Source: 0-14-3-00-62-12 sp034440555
GTDB lineage: Bacteria > Pseudomonadota > Gammaproteobacteria > Xanthomonadales > Ahniellaceae
Length of the DNA stretch: 64,000 nucleotides
Assembly: GCA_034440555.1 (NCBI GenBank)
Contig: JAWXCG010000295.1
Coordinates: 1 to 64,000, forward strand
Direction of reading: 5' to 3'
Shown: positions 17,544 through 27,093 of the stretch, piece after piece
How the letters are laid out: the number at the start of each line of letters is the position of its first letter
How positions within the stretch are numbered: position 1 is the first letter of the stretch
The notes under the pieces: model-generated
The model's input: only the letters and a program-made list of their open reading frames with translations
What the model was told of the DNA's origin: nothing
Database searches by the model: none
Made by a program: the position numbers and the translations under genes

Positions 17544-18248
17544 TCAGCGCGGCGTCTCCCGATCGAATAAACCACGAATGAAGGGCACCGTGATACGGCG
17601 TCTCTGCGCCAGGCTCTCACTGTCGAGTTGATCGACGAGATCGAGCATGGCGCCCAGATTGCGCGGGAAGCGACGAAAAAGAAATTCCAGAACGTCGTCC
17701 GCCAACTGAAATCCGCGCTGCTGAGCGCGATCAACCAACACTTTGCGCGCCGCAACGTCGTCCAGCGGCCGTATCGGCAACTGCACCAGACTGCATAGCC
17801 GCGAGACCAGATCCGGCAGCGCGATGCCGATGCGCGCCGGCACATTGCGCGCCGCAAATATGATGCGCCCGCGGCTATCGCGCACGCGATTGAACAGATC
17901 GAACAGTACGATTTCAAGCGGGCGCTGGCCCGCCAGAATGTCGACTTCATCGACGCAGATCAACGGCGCCTGGGTGACTGCGAGGATCATCATTTCGGCC
18001 TGCGCGCCGAGTTGCGCCAACGGCAGATAAATCGCCCCCGGAGTATCGGTGACCGCCGCGCTGAGCAGATGGGTCTTGCCGCTACTCTCCGGACCGGACA
18101 GAAACAGACTCTCGGTTGCCGGACCATGCGCAAGCTGGGTAACAGCAGCGATGACAGCGGCATTTTCACCCGCGACAAACGCATCAAAGCGCCGCGGTGA
18201 TGGGAAACGCAGGCGCAACGGCAACTGCGACGCCGGAGTATCGGTCAC
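17544..18248 (-). CDS. hda: DnaA regulatory inactivator Hda
   Basis: 234 aa, the same size as E. coli Hda. With the DNA-loaded sliding clamp it stimulates ATP hydrolysis by DnaA and prevents re-initiation. The N-terminus SQLPLRLRFPSPRRFDAF contains a QLPL clamp-binding motif. AAA+ elements: Walker A-like GPESSGKTHLL, Walker B LICVDEVDIL, sensor-type IIFAARNVPARI and the arginine-rich LVSRLCSLVQLPIRPLDD. The start overlaps the stop of the upstream permease gene by 4 bp, so they are co-translated. Confidence 0.95.
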   Translation of the reverse strand: MTDTPASQLPLRLRFPSPRRFDAFVAGENAAVIAAVTQLAHGPATESLFLSGPESSGKTHLLSAAVTDTPGAIYLPLAQLGAQAEMMILAVTQAPLICVDEVDILAGQRPLEIVLFDLFNRVRDSRGRIIFAARNVPARIGIALPDLVSRLCSLVQLPIRPLDDVAARKVLVDRAQQRGFQLADDVLEFLFRRFPRNLGAMLDLVDQLDSESLAQRRRITVPFIRGLFDRETPR

Positions 18249-19402
18249 GCTAGCGGATCCGAACTCGGTGTCGTGGGCGCTGCCACCACACCAATTTCGC
18301 CGTCTACCGGCACGAGCAACCCATCAGCGACCGATGTGCCCGCTGCTGGCACCGCTCCATACATGGTGCTGGCCAAATAGCGTTGGTGCGCATGACGCAG
18401 CACCACCATCACCACTGCGGCAACGGGCAGCGCCAGCAGCACGCCAAAGAAACCGAACAACTGGCCGCCTGCCATGACCGAGAAGATCACTGCGACCGGG
18501 TGCAAACCGATCTTGTCGCCGACCAGCCAGGGCGTCAGAAAAAAACTCTCTACAATTTGACCGACGGTGAACACCGCTGCCACAAGGGCTACGTTGATCC
18601 AGGGATCGCCAGGACTGACTAAAGCCGAAATCACACCGGCGCCAATACCGACCGCCGCGCCAAGGTACGGTACGAAACTGAGCAGGCCGGCGATGAATCC
18701 GATCAACAGGCCAAATTGCACTCCGGATAGGGTGAGCCCGACAGCATAAAGCGCACCGAGCACGATCATCACCGACAATTGCCCGCGCAGAAAACTGCCG
18801 AGCACCTGATTCGACTCGCGCGCGAGCTGGCTGATGGTCGGTTCCAGCTGCCTGGGCAGCAAGTGTTGAACGCGCAATACCAACACATCCCAGTCGCGCA
18901 TGAAGTAGAAGGTGATGACCGGAATCAACAGCAGATTGGCAACAATGCCGAGCACCGCTGCGCTGGATTTACCCACCCCGGCAAATACCTTGGGCAACAG
19001 TTTGCCGATGTCCTGCAGGTGGGCGCGGGCGGTATCCAGCAACGAGCTGAAATCCACGCGGCTCAGGTCAAGATTGAGATCCCGACGCGCCCACGGCGTG
19101 AGCACGGTGTTGTACCAGCCACCCAGTTTTTCCAGCTGCTCGGGAAAGCCACTGGCCTGGCGAATGATTTCCGGGATGAGCAGGGCCAGCACGCCCGCGA
19201 CCGCCAGCGTCATCGCGGAGAACACAATGACTACGGATGTAGTGCGCGAAAAGCGGCGATCCAACCAATCAACGACGGGGTCGCCAAGATAGGCAAGCAG
19301 CAGCGCCAGCGCAAACGGTGTCAATGCCGGCGCCAGCAGATAGAACAGGCAACCGATTGCCACGACTGCCGCCAACCACTGCCATTTATGTTCTCGAGTC
19401 AT
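18245..19402 (-). CDS. AI-2E family transporter (PerM-like permease)
   Basis: 385 aa polytopic membrane protein. About seven to eight helices, with the family-typical LAPALTPFALALLLAYLGDPVVDWL near the N-terminus, LIPVITFYFMRDWD in the centre, then SVMIVLGALYAVGLTLSGVQFGLLIGFIAGLLSFVPYLGAAVG and FFLTPWLVGDKIGLHPVAVIFSVMAGGQLFGFFGVLLALP. Members include AI-2 exporters and Na+/H+ antiporter-like proteins; the substrate here is unknown. The start at 19402 (MTREHKWQW) has GAGGAA about 9 nt upstream. It lies 10 bp after the CDP-alcohol transferase stop and overlaps hda. Confidence 0.92.
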   Translation of the reverse strand: MTREHKWQWLAAVVAIGCLFYLLAPALTPFALALLLAYLGDPVVDWLDRRFSRTTSVVIVFSAMTLAVAGVLALLIPEIIRQASGFPEQLEKLGGWYNTVLTPWARRDLNLDLSRVDFSSLLDTARAHLQDIGKLLPKVFAGVGKSSAAVLGIVANLLLIPVITFYFMRDWDVLVLRVQHLLPRQLEPTISQLARESNQVLGSFLRGQLSVMIVLGALYAVGLTLSGVQFGLLIGFIAGLLSFVPYLGAAVGIGAGVISALVSPGDPWINVALVAAVFTVGQIVESFFLTPWLVGDKIGLHPVAVIFSVMAGGQLFGFFGVLLALPVAAVVMVVLRHAHQRYLASTMYGAVPAAGTSVADGLLVPVDGEIGVVAAPTTPSSDPLA

Positions 19403-19412
19403 AAAGCGTTCC

Positions 19413-19967
19413 TCATGGGCGCGCGCCAAAACGGAGATACGCACGACGGGCCCAGATGACGATGTAGTGGATTCCACTAAGAGTGGTCAACCCAACGGCG
19501 ATCCAGAAAAGCATTTTTTCGAGTTCTGGTAGCTGCAATTGCCAAGCGCTATTGGCGATGATCAGCAGGGCGAGCGCAATTTGCGCAGCGGTGCTGGCCT
19601 TGCCCAGCCAGCTGGGCTCGGGTCGCAACTTTTCGATCAACCGGTTGTAGAACCACGCGCCAACCACGATCACCAGATCGCGCGCCAGCACCAGTATCAG
19701 CCACCACATCGGCAAACGCCCGATCAGCACGAGCGCCAAAAAAATACCAAATAGAAGCAGCTTGTCGGCCAAGCCATCCAAGCCGGCGCCGAGGCGGCTC
19801 TGCCAATGAAAGCGCTTGGCCAGCGAGCCGTCCAGCAGGTCTGAGAGGCCGGCCAGCAACGCTACCCAGAATGCCCAGAGCCATCTGCCATCGAGAATCA
19901 GCCAGACCACCGGAAACGTCGCCGCCCCGCGTGCAACGGAGATCGCGTTGGGTAGATACCGCCACAT
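19413..19967 (-). CDS. CDP-alcohol phosphatidyltransferase family protein
   Basis: 184 aa inner membrane enzyme with about five helices. The signature D(x2)DG(x2)AR(x8)G(x3)D(x3)D is present as D43, D46-G47, A50-K51, G60, D64, D68. All metal-binding aspartates are kept, but the usual Arg is Lys51. Likely transfers a phosphatidyl group from CDP-diacylglycerol to an alcohol such as glycerol phosphate (PgsA-like). Part of a compact block DUF2066 > this gene > permease > hda, all minus strand and nearly abutting. Confidence 0.9.
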   Translation of the reverse strand: MWRYLPNAISVARGAATFPVVWLILDGRWLWAFWVALLAGLSDLLDGSLAKRFHWQSRLGAGLDGLADKLLLFGIFLALVLIGRLPMWWLILVLARDLVIVVGAWFYNRLIEKLRPEPSWLGKASTAAQIALALLIIANSAWQLQLPELEKMLFWIAVGLTTLSGIHYIVIWARRAYLRFGARP

Positions 19968-21013
19968 CAGCGAACCAGGCGCAGCGCAAACAGATCTGCT
20001 TGGGCTGCACCGGGCTCCAAATTGAGCACGCCGTCCTGCGCCATCAACTGGCGAAGGCGCAGCATCCCGATGTCAACCTGCAGCGACAGCAGCACCCGAC
20101 CGCCTTGCGCGGCCGCAGGGGCGACATCGCGCACCACGGATAATTTATCCAGGTAACCGATCACCGCAGCGTAATCCGCTGCCGAGCGCAAATCCTCCAC
20201 CCAGACCTGGATTGCACCCAGTGCCGGGCCGCCGTTATCGATGGCATGGCGTCGCGCAATACGGTCGACGGCGCCGTTTATGGCTTGGGCCAGCACGCCA
20301 GCGGCGAGCGTGTCGCGCGCTTCCCAACTCTCAAACTCGCGCCCATCAATCAGCGTATAGCGTGCTGTCCAGCCCGATGCGGCTTTCTGCAGTCGCGCCA
20401 CCAACACCACATGAGCGTTGTAGCGCTGACTGGCGCCGATAATGGTCGCTGGCGGCGCTTCCCACAGAGTCACTGGATTGACACGATTGAGATCGGCACC
20501 GTCCATTCGTGGAAACTGCACAGGCAGACCGCGTTTTTCAGCGGTCTCCAGCAACGCCCCCAACGCGGACTGTTGAAAGGCACTGGCGATTTGCTTGGTT
20601 CCATTGTTGTCGATCACCAACCAGACCAAAACCGTTGGACGCTCGCGCGCCCACAGCGGGCGCCCCAGTTCGCGTATCGCCGTCTCAATACCGAGCGGAT
20701 CAAATTCGGCTTCAAGCAACAATCTGACTTGAACGGCGCCATCGGCCGCGGTGTGCGCTGATTCTCGATACGAGTAATGGCGGGCCAGCCCAGCAGCGCG
20801 GCTCAACATTGGGGCAAGCGCCGGTTCCTGCGCCAGGCGCGCATCTCCGGAAGCCTTGATCAACACATTGCGCAGCGCAGCGCGCAACCCGGATTCGCGA
20901 TCCTTGTCGCTCTGCGATGCGACTTCGGCGGTACTGGTGTAAATTTCAACATCGGCAGCGCGCGCCAGCGCGCAGCAGACCAACCCCATCGAGACAATCA
21001 GTAACCAGCGCAT
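19967..21013 (-). CDS. DUF2066 domain exported protein
   Basis: 348 aa. The N-terminal MRWLLIVSMGLVCCALARAA is a signal peptide. The following VEIYTSTAEVASQSDKDRESGLRAALRNVLIKASG is the hallmark of DUF2066, a gammaproteobacterial periplasmic family usually found beside purM, as here. Function unknown. The start at 21013 is chosen because the signal peptide begins there; an upstream in-frame extension lacks coding character. The last base of the stop coincides with the first base of the next gene's start region (19967), so translation is probably coupled. Confidence 0.9.
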   Translation of the reverse strand: MRWLLIVSMGLVCCALARAADVEIYTSTAEVASQSDKDRESGLRAALRNVLIKASGDARLAQEPALAPMLSRAAGLARHYSYRESAHTAADGAVQVRLLLEAEFDPLGIETAIRELGRPLWARERPTVLVWLVIDNNGTKQIASAFQQSALGALLETAEKRGLPVQFPRMDGADLNRVNPVTLWEAPPATIIGASQRYNAHVVLVARLQKAASGWTARYTLIDGREFESWEARDTLAAGVLAQAINGAVDRIARRHAIDNGGPALGAIQVWVEDLRSAADYAAVIGYLDKLSVVRDVAPAAAQGGRVLLSLQVDIGMLRLRQLMAQDGVLNLEPGAAQADLFALRLVR

Positions 21014-21207
21014 ACCCGTCGTTCCGGATTCAGTGAGTTGGCATGATAGCGGCCGGCAACGCGCAACAACGCCCCAGTTGCACACAGCGCAGGCAATCGT
21101 TTCCAGGAAACGCCGAACCGGTCAGGCCATAGAGCCGCATCGCATTCGCCCGGCCCTTGCGCGCCAGCACATTTGCGCCTGCGCGGGTGCCGGTTGTGAC
21201 CGTCGGT

Positions 21208-21594
21208 TCAGAGTGTTCCCAACTGCCCCGAAAGCAAGAGCGCGGCATGCGCGAGCTCGAACAGGAAGATCAACATATAGCTGCGGTCCAGTACTGGCTG
21301 ATCGATCACCCATACCAGTATGCGCGCAGCCGCTCCGCCCAGCCAGAGACAACCCAGCGCTGCGAACGCTACCGGGTGTTGACTCCATAAAACGAATGCG
21401 GAGAGCCCGATCATGAAGCCACCGAAGCCTATTCTCAGTTCGGCACGACCGCGCGCGCCGCGCAGCTCAAACGAGACCGCGTTGGCGATACGACGCGGGC
21501 GCCAAAGCGCCAGCAAGCCAAACAGCAGGCTGGTGATCGCCGCGAGGTTCTGACCCAACAACTGCAGCGACACACTCACGGCGTCAGCGCCCAT
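21208..21594 (-). CDS. Small membrane protein, DUF4345-like
   Basis: 128 aa with four membrane helices; motifs RRIANAVSFELRGARGRAELRIGFGGFMIGLSAF fit the DUF4345 pattern (A-R-x-E-x-R-x-x-Y/F-G-G in the second helix region). Function unknown. The start at 21594 (MGADAVSVSLQLLGQ) begins the first helix; the longer frame upstream is arginine/cysteine-rich and looks non-coding. It is divergent from purM. Confidence 0.75.
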   Translation of the reverse strand: MGADAVSVSLQLLGQNLAAITSLLFGLLALWRPRRIANAVSFELRGARGRAELRIGFGGFMIGLSAFVLWSQHPVAFAALGCLWLGGAAARILVWVIDQPVLDRSYMLIFLFELAHAALLLSGQLGTL

Positions 21595-21859
21595 GGATAC
21601 GAAGATACGGATCCTGAAACTCCGACTGGCATGGCACGCCGTCGCACATTTGCACGCAGAGAATTTCGCATCGACGACCCTCCTCGACAGAACGCGGAGC
21701 TTAGCTGCGCGGCAGTGTAGCCGCCATCGAGATCGCCAGTAAAAGTGATCCAGTGCGCAGACTGCAACGATCCGTCGTCTGCGCTTTTCCCGAACTCTGG
21801 TGCTGCGCAGGTCAATCGCGCTGGTATCCTGCCCGCCCCTGTGATTCGCGCCGCGCACC

Positions 21860-22951
21860 ATGACCGCAACCCATCCCACCGCCGCCGCGGCTCCAACAAG
21901 CGAATCGTCATCGGCGACTTTGGCTCCGGCCGGACTGACCTATCGCGATGCGGGCGTTGACATCGACGCAGGAGAGGCCGTGGTCGAACGCATAAAACCT
22001 TTGGTTGCACGCACCTTCCGCAAAGAGGTGATGAGCGGCCTGGGTGGCTTTGGTGCACTTTTCGAACTCGCCGGCCGCTATCGCGAGCCGGTGCTGGTGT
22101 CGGGCACCGATGGCGTTGGCACCAAGCTGAAACTGGCGCAAACCCTGGGTCGACATGACAGCATCGGCATCGATCTGGTCGGCATGTGCGTCAACGATGT
22201 GTTGGTTCAAGGTGCCGAACCGTTGTTCTTTCTCGATTATTTCGCGACCGGCAAACTCGATGTCGATACCACGGTGGCAGTGATTGGCGGTATCGCCCAT
22301 GGTTGCGAACAGGCTGGCTGCGCGCTGATCGGGGGCGAGACCGCCGAAATGCCGGACATGTATGCGCCCGGAGAATACGATCTGGCAGGGTTTGCGGTTG
22401 GCGCAGTGGAAAAATCGCAATTGCTTGACGGTAGCAAGGTGCGGGCTGGTGATGTGATTCTTGGCGTCGCCGCCAGCGGCCCTCATTCGAACGGCTACTC
22501 GTTGATCCGCAAGGTCATCAGCGTCAGCGGCGCCGACCTCGCCCAGAGATTCGGCGAAGGCACGCTCGGCGATGTGCTGATGTCGCCAACTACAATCTAT
22601 GTCAAGCCGGTATTGGATCTGCTCAAGCGCTTCGATGTACATGCAATGGCGCACATCACCGGCGGCGGCCTCAAGGAAAACATCATCCGCGTCGTGCCGG
22701 ATGCGCTAGGGCTTGCGATCGACGCCAGCGCGATCAAGCTGCCGCCTGTGTTCGAGTGGCTGCAGCGCACCGGCAACATCGCCGACTCCGAGATGTGGCG
22801 CACGTTCAACTGCGGTATCGGTTTTACCCTGCTCATCGATCGCACCGACGTTGCCACGATCCGCGATGCGCTGGCCGTGCATGGACTCGCCAGTTGTGAG
22901 ATCGGCCAAGTCGAACCTGTGCATGGCGACGAGCGTGTCCGCATCGGTTGA
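21860..22951 (+). CDS. purM: Phosphoribosylformylglycinamidine cyclo-ligase
   Basis: 363 aa, fifth step of de novo purine synthesis (FGAM + ATP to AIR). Core motifs: LTYRDAGVDIDAGEAVVERIKP, LVSGTDGVGTKLKLAQ, DLVGMCVNDVLVQGAEPLFFLDYFATGKLD, GGETAEMPDMYAPGEYDLAGF and HITGGGLKENIIRV. The first ~24 residues are a low-complexity Ala/Ser/Thr extension compared with E. coli PurM (345 aa). Its 3' end overlaps purN by 29 bp. Confidence 0.97.
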   Translation: MTATHPTAAAAPTSESSSATLAPAGLTYRDAGVDIDAGEAVVERIKPLVARTFRKEVMSGLGGFGALFELAGRYREPVLVSGTDGVGTKLKLAQTLGRHDSIGIDLVGMCVNDVLVQGAEPLFFLDYFATGKLDVDTTVAVIGGIAHGCEQAGCALIGGETAEMPDMYAPGEYDLAGFAVGAVEKSQLLDGSKVRAGDVILGVAASGPHSNGYSLIRKVISVSGADLAQRFGEGTLGDVLMSPTTIYVKPVLDLLKRFDVHAMAHITGGGLKENIIRVVPDALGLAIDASAIKLPPVFEWLQRTGNIADSEMWRTFNCGIGFTLLIDRTDVATIRDALAVHGLASCEIGQVEPVHGDERVRIG

Positions 22952-23609
22952 AGCTTCGGCGCGGCGTACCGGCTTGCGCGTCGCGGTATTGGCGTCCGGG
23001 CGCGGATCGAATCTCGCCGCGATTTTGCGCGCCTGCGCCGAAGGCGAGCTCAACGCCGAAGTCGTCGGCGTCTTCAGCGACAAGGCCAAAGCCGGCGCGA
23101 TTGCGCTGGCGCAGCACGCCGGCGTACCGACGTTGGTGTTGAACCCTGCAGCTTTTGGCGCTCGCCAGGAGTGCGACCAAGCCCTGTTCAGGGAAGTAGA
23201 TGCGGTGCGTCCCGACCTGATTGTCTGTGCCGGATTCATGCGCATACTTTCAAGCGAGGCGGTGGCGCCACGCACCCAGCGCTTGATCAATATTCATCCG
23301 TCTCTATTGCCTCGCTACGCGGGGCTGCATACTCATCAAAGGGTGCTCGATGCCGGTGACGTCGAGCATGGCGCCAGCGTACATTTTGTAATTCCTGCGC
23401 TGGATGCGGGCCCGGTAATCGCGCAGGCGCGAATTCCTGTGGTATCCGGCGATAGCGCTGAGTCGCTGGCAAAGCGGCTGCTTCCGGTCGAGCACGGTCT
23501 GATGATTGCAAGTATCGCGCTGTTCTGCGCACATCGGGTCCGGCACAGCGAGGGCCGCGTGTTGATTGACGACGTGGCGCAATCACGGCCGCGACAAATA
23601 GTTCCGTAA
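22923..23609 (+). CDS. purN: Phosphoribosylglycinamide formyltransferase
   Basis: 228 aa, third step of purine synthesis, formyl transfer from 10-formyltetrahydrofolate to GAR. Motifs: VAVLASGRGSNLAAIL at the N-terminal nucleotide-binding loop, FMRILSSEAV, NIHPSLLPRYAGLHTHQRVLDAG with the catalytic Asn-His, and VHFVIPALDAGPVIAQ with the catalytic Asp. The ATG at 22923 (MATSVSASVEASARR) lies within the end of purM; a longer frame upstream is a shadow of purM. Confidence 0.96.
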   Translation: MATSVSASVEASARRTGLRVAVLASGRGSNLAAILRACAEGELNAEVVGVFSDKAKAGAIALAQHAGVPTLVLNPAAFGARQECDQALFREVDAVRPDLIVCAGFMRILSSEAVAPRTQRLINIHPSLLPRYAGLHTHQRVLDAGDVEHGASVHFVIPALDAGPVIAQARIPVVSGDSAESLAKRLLPVEHGLMIASIALFCAHRVRHSEGRVLIDDVAQSRPRQIVP

Positions 23610-23688
23610 TTTTCCAATGGGGTTTGGTCGCCGCTCAGTTAACGCCGACTAAGCTTCAACATCCAATCCGATCGCCGACGGGAACCAC

Positions 23689-24381
23689 ATGCTCATGCGC
23701 AGGCTTGTTGCCCTCATTTTCTTCTCGCTCGCATCGGCCGCTGCGTTGGCCGAAATGCCGCCCTTCGCCTTGGAGTTCGAGGTGAGCCGCAATGGCAAGC
23801 CGCTGGGCGAGGCCACGCTCACTCTAGAGCGCCTGAACAGCGACGCTTGGTTGTTTCGCAGTCATACCGAGGGCACCAGGGGCATGGCCAGCCTGGCGGG
23901 GGTCGACATCGACGAGCGCTCCGAGTTTCGATGGACCGACGGCAAGCCGCAAACGCTGCGCTATTCCTTCATTCAGAAGATGCGCTTCAATTCCAAGCAA
24001 CGTGCGCTGTCGATAATGCCCAACGTCGAACGGGTCAGCGGGCGTGATGGCGATGAAGACTTCACCCTTCCTTATGAAGCTGGCCTGCTCGATCGCAATC
24101 TGGTGGTACTGGCGTTGGCAGTCGACTTGGCTCAAAACGTTGAAAAGCTAGAGTATCGTGTTGCCGACAAGCGCAGGATCGAGTCGAATCAGTACCGGGT
24201 GGCTGGCACCGAGAAGCTTGAAACGCCACGCGGAGTGCTTGACGCTATACGAGTTGAACGAGTTCGCCGCGGGTCGGGCCGCCAGACCACTACATGGATT
24301 GCGCCGTCTCTGGGGTATTTGCCGGTGCGCATTCGTCAGATCGAACCGGATGGCGACACTCTGGATATGACGCTGCGCTGA
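23689..24381 (+). CDS. DUF3108 domain exported protein
   Basis: 230 aa. Signal peptide MLMRRLVALIFFSLASAAALA, cleavage before EMPPF. The mature protein has the DUF3108 layout (FEVSRNGKPLGEATLTLERL, YSFIQKMRFNSKQRAL, LDRNLVVLALAVDL, TTTWIAPSLGYLPVRIRQIE), a periplasmic beta-rich family of unknown function often next to purN. The second methionine (23695) is an equally possible start. It is convergent with the PknB-type kinase, 53 bp away. Confidence 0.9.
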   Translation: MLMRRLVALIFFSLASAAALAEMPPFALEFEVSRNGKPLGEATLTLERLNSDAWLFRSHTEGTRGMASLAGVDIDERSEFRWTDGKPQTLRYSFIQKMRFNSKQRALSIMPNVERVSGRDGDEDFTLPYEAGLLDRNLVVLALAVDLAQNVEKLEYRVADKRRIESNQYRVAGTEKLETPRGVLDAIRVERVRRGSGRQTTTWIAPSLGYLPVRIRQIEPDGDTLDMTLR

Positions 24382-24434
24382 TCGATTCAAGCGCAGGGGC
24401 GGGGTGCGGCAGCGGCCGCGGTACTTGCTTACAT

Positions 24435-26933
24435 TCACTTGAGACGCGCTTCAGCCTCGACCAGGCCCGCCAGGCCCGGCGCAAGTTTGCGTGCATTTGC
24501 CAAGGCCTTGCCAGCGGCGTCCGCCTTGCCTTCGTCGAGTCGCGCAATGCCCTGTGCCAGCCAGGCATGGGCCAGGCGTTGCTCCATGTTGGTACGCGAA
24601 GCGTCGCCGGAAGCGAGCTGTTGCACCACGCTCAGATAGCCTGATGCCGCCGACAGGCGTCCGGCATTGATGGACTCCTCAAACAGTCCTTTCGCTGCTG
24701 CGGGCAATCCATTGATGCCGTCGCGTGCCTCGGCATTGTTGCGGTCAATGTTGGTCACGCTGCGATATTTATCGTAGGCATTGCCGCCGGGAGGATCAAT
24801 CAGATCGCCGCGCGCCACCAGTACGGCGGCTTCGTCGAGCAGCTTCCGCACGTCCTGGCTCTGTCCAGCATTGAGCGTGCTTTGTGATGACTGGATATCA
24901 CGACGCTCGCCGGCGTCGCGCAGTTGCGTGGCAAATGCGCGCAAACCCTCAAGCTGGGGATCAAGTTGGCGCGCTTCGGCCGTCAGCCGCGAGGCAACGT
25001 CGAACTTCTGCTCGCGCAACGCAGCGCGCGCCTGATCCAGAAGCTTGGCGGCGACGCGTCGAATGCCAGCCTGAGCACGCAGGTTCTGCGGATCGCGTGC
25101 AATGACACTGCGAAAAACGTCCAACGCATTGCTGCCACGTGGGCTGATCAACGCGCCTTCATTGAAGAAGCGCTCGGCACGCTCGAGGTCTTGCTCCAGC
25201 GCATCAATTGCATCGGTCTGGCCCGCAGCAAGTCGCGCCCGCAGTTCGGGCAGCGCGGCATAGTTGCCGCTGACCCGTGCGATTTCCTCGATGGCAACAC
25301 TGGCCGCAGCCAGATCACCTTTCTGGATTGCCGCATCCGCTTGCTGTGCCAAGGCTGCCAGCGCGTTCTGCAGTCCCTTCAGCGCGATGCTGTTGGTTTC
25401 GTCAACCGCCATGGCCTTTTGATACAGGGCCAGTGCGCCCTGTTCACCGCCCAACGATTGGGCTGCCAGCGCAGCCTCGGCCTGGCTGAGCAGATCGCCT
25501 ACCTTGAGATGACTCTGTTCGTTCGCCGCCAGCTGGCTTTCGAAGTCGTCCAGTGCGATGCCGCCTTGAAGAATTTCCCGCGCGAATCCCCCCAGACGCT
25601 TGGCTTCGGAGAATTCACGTTTGCCCAGCGCCAACCGCGCCTGTTCGAGCACCGATTCACCGACCCGTTGCAACCCTTGTCGTGCCTGCTGATGATCCGG
25701 GTCGATGCGCAGCACGCCCTCAAATAGCTGACGCGCGTTGTTGTCGTCGGTCACCAGATTGCCAGCATTCAGCGCCATTTGTGCCTTGGCCAACGCCGCC
25801 GAGACATCCGAATTGGGCAGCAGCTGGCGTAGCTTGTCCTGGCCCAGCCATAGCCCCACGCCGCCCAGCAACAGCAATACCAGCACTACCCATGGCCAAC
25901 GCTTGGGTCCGCGCGCTGCCGAAATAGCAGCCGCTCGGGCGGACGCCCCCGGCGCACCGGGGCGCCGTTCCATGCGGGTGACTTCATCGACACGCCCGAG
26001 CTTGGGCTCGGTGCGGCGGTTGAACGCTTCGGTCGGCGTGCGCGAACTGGGCAGTCGCTGAGTGCGCGATGCTTCCGAAAAAATTCTGCGGCTATAGCCT
26101 TCATCGGGTGCCTTCAGACCCTGCAGCTCGCCCGAGGCAATGTCCAATTCAATATCGCCGATTGCCGCTGCAATGTCTTCGCCCGTCTGGAAACGATCTT
26201 CCGGCGTCTTCGCCATCATCTTGTCGACGATTGGTTGCAGTACATCGAGCGGCGACGGCATGCGCGGCACCGGCTCGGTGATGTGCATGATGCCCACCGC
26301 AAGCGGGTCATCGGCAATGAACGGCGTGCGCCCGGTCAGCAATTCGAACATCACCACGCCTAGCGAATACAGGTCCGCACGGCCATCGAGCGGCCGGCCA
26401 CGCGCCTGCTCCGGACTCATGTAGTGCGGCGTGCCGATCACCGCCCCAGTGCGGGTCATGCGTGTTGCCGAATCATTGGCGCGCGCGATGCCAAAGTCAG
26501 TGAGCGCACTGGACCCGTCATAGTGCAGCAGAATGTTGTCCGGTTTGACGTCGCGATGCACAAAACCCTTGCTATGCGCATAGGCCAGCGCCGTGGCGAT
26601 CTCGCGCACCACGCGCAGTACCGCGGTCGGCTCACGCGGCTTGCCATCGTCGATGTGGAAAGACCCGCCGGGCAGGTACTCCATGGCGATGTAATGGATG
26701 TCGTTGAATTTGCCGACATCATGCACGCCAACCACATGCCGATGATGCAATTTGGCGGCGATGCGGGCTTCGCGCAAAAAGCGCTCGCCGAAGTTCGGGT
26801 CGACCATCAGCGCTGGCGACATGACCTTGAGCGCGACTTCGCGATCCACTGATTCCTGCATAGCCAGATAAACCGTAGCCATGCCGCCCCGGCCTAACTG
26901 TCTGAGTACTTTGTATCCCGGAATCTCGATCAC
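24435..26933 (-). CDS. PknB-type Ser/Thr protein kinase with TM helix and long repeat-containing C-terminus
   Basis: About 832 aa from a GTG start at 26933 (MIEIPGYKVLRQLGRGG). Kinase domain: GRGGMA 14-19, Lys36 (VALK), HRDVKPDN 126-133, DFG 146-148, GTPHYMSPEQARG. A proline/arginine-rich linker with many Thr/Ser (QRLPSSRTPTEAFNRRTEP) could be autophosphorylated. One membrane helix (WVVLVLLLLGGVGLWL) follows near residue 350, then ~460 residues of repeats of the type ALYQKAMAVDETNSIALKGL (TPR-like). No sigma gene is adjacent, unlike the other two kinases in the window. The GTG start is uncertain: the frame extends to an ATG at 27068, but the sequence between is poor coding sequence and contains a REP-like fragment. 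Confidence 0.9.
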   Translation of the reverse strand: MIEIPGYKVLRQLGRGGMATVYLAMQESVDREVALKVMSPALMVDPNFGERFLREARIAAKLHHRHVVGVHDVGKFNDIHYIAMEYLPGGSFHIDDGKPREPTAVLRVVREIATALAYAHSKGFVHRDVKPDNILLHYDGSSALTDFGIARANDSATRMTRTGAVIGTPHYMSPEQARGRPLDGRADLYSLGVVMFELLTGRTPFIADDPLAVGIMHITEPVPRMPSPLDVLQPIVDKMMAKTPEDRFQTGEDIAAAIGDIELDIASGELQGLKAPDEGYSRRIFSEASRTQRLPSSRTPTEAFNRRTEPKLGRVDEVTRMERRPGAPGASARAAAISAARGPKRWPWVVLVLLLLGGVGLWLGQDKLRQLLPNSDVSAALAKAQMALNAGNLVTDDNNARQLFEGVLRIDPDHQQARQGLQRVGESVLEQARLALGKREFSEAKRLGGFAREILQGGIALDDFESQLAANEQSHLKVGDLLSQAEAALAAQSLGGEQGALALYQKAMAVDETNSIALKGLQNALAALAQQADAAIQKGDLAAASVAIEEIARVSGNYAALPELRARLAAGQTDAIDALEQDLERAERFFNEGALISPRGSNALDVFRSVIARDPQNLRAQAGIRRVAAKLLDQARAALREQKFDVASRLTAEARQLDPQLEGLRAFATQLRDAGERRDIQSSQSTLNAGQSQDVRKLLDEAAVLVARGDLIDPPGGNAYDKYRSVTNIDRNNAEARDGINGLPAAAKGLFEESINAGRLSAASGYLSVVQQLASGDASRTNMEQRLAHAWLAQGIARLDEGKADAAGKALANARKLAPGLAGLVEAEARLK

Positions 26934-27000
26934 AAAGCGAACATGCCTGTCGAATCCCCATCGAATGCGGGGTTGACGCAGATTAACACGGCAATTTGCG

Positions 27001-27027
27001 TGTAGGAGCGGCCTGCACGCCGACAAT
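27001..27027. repeat. REP-like fragment upstream of the PknB-type kinase
   Basis: Begins TGTAGGAGCGGCCTGCACGC and shares the GGAGCGGC core with the inverted repeat at 59091-59162. It lies in the 160 bp between relA and the kinase start. Single, imperfect unit. Confidence 0.35.
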
Positions 27028-27093
27028 GGCCGGCCTCGGCGAACAATGATTGCGACCGATTCGGCCATCGCCGCTTACCGCGAAGCCAGGAAT

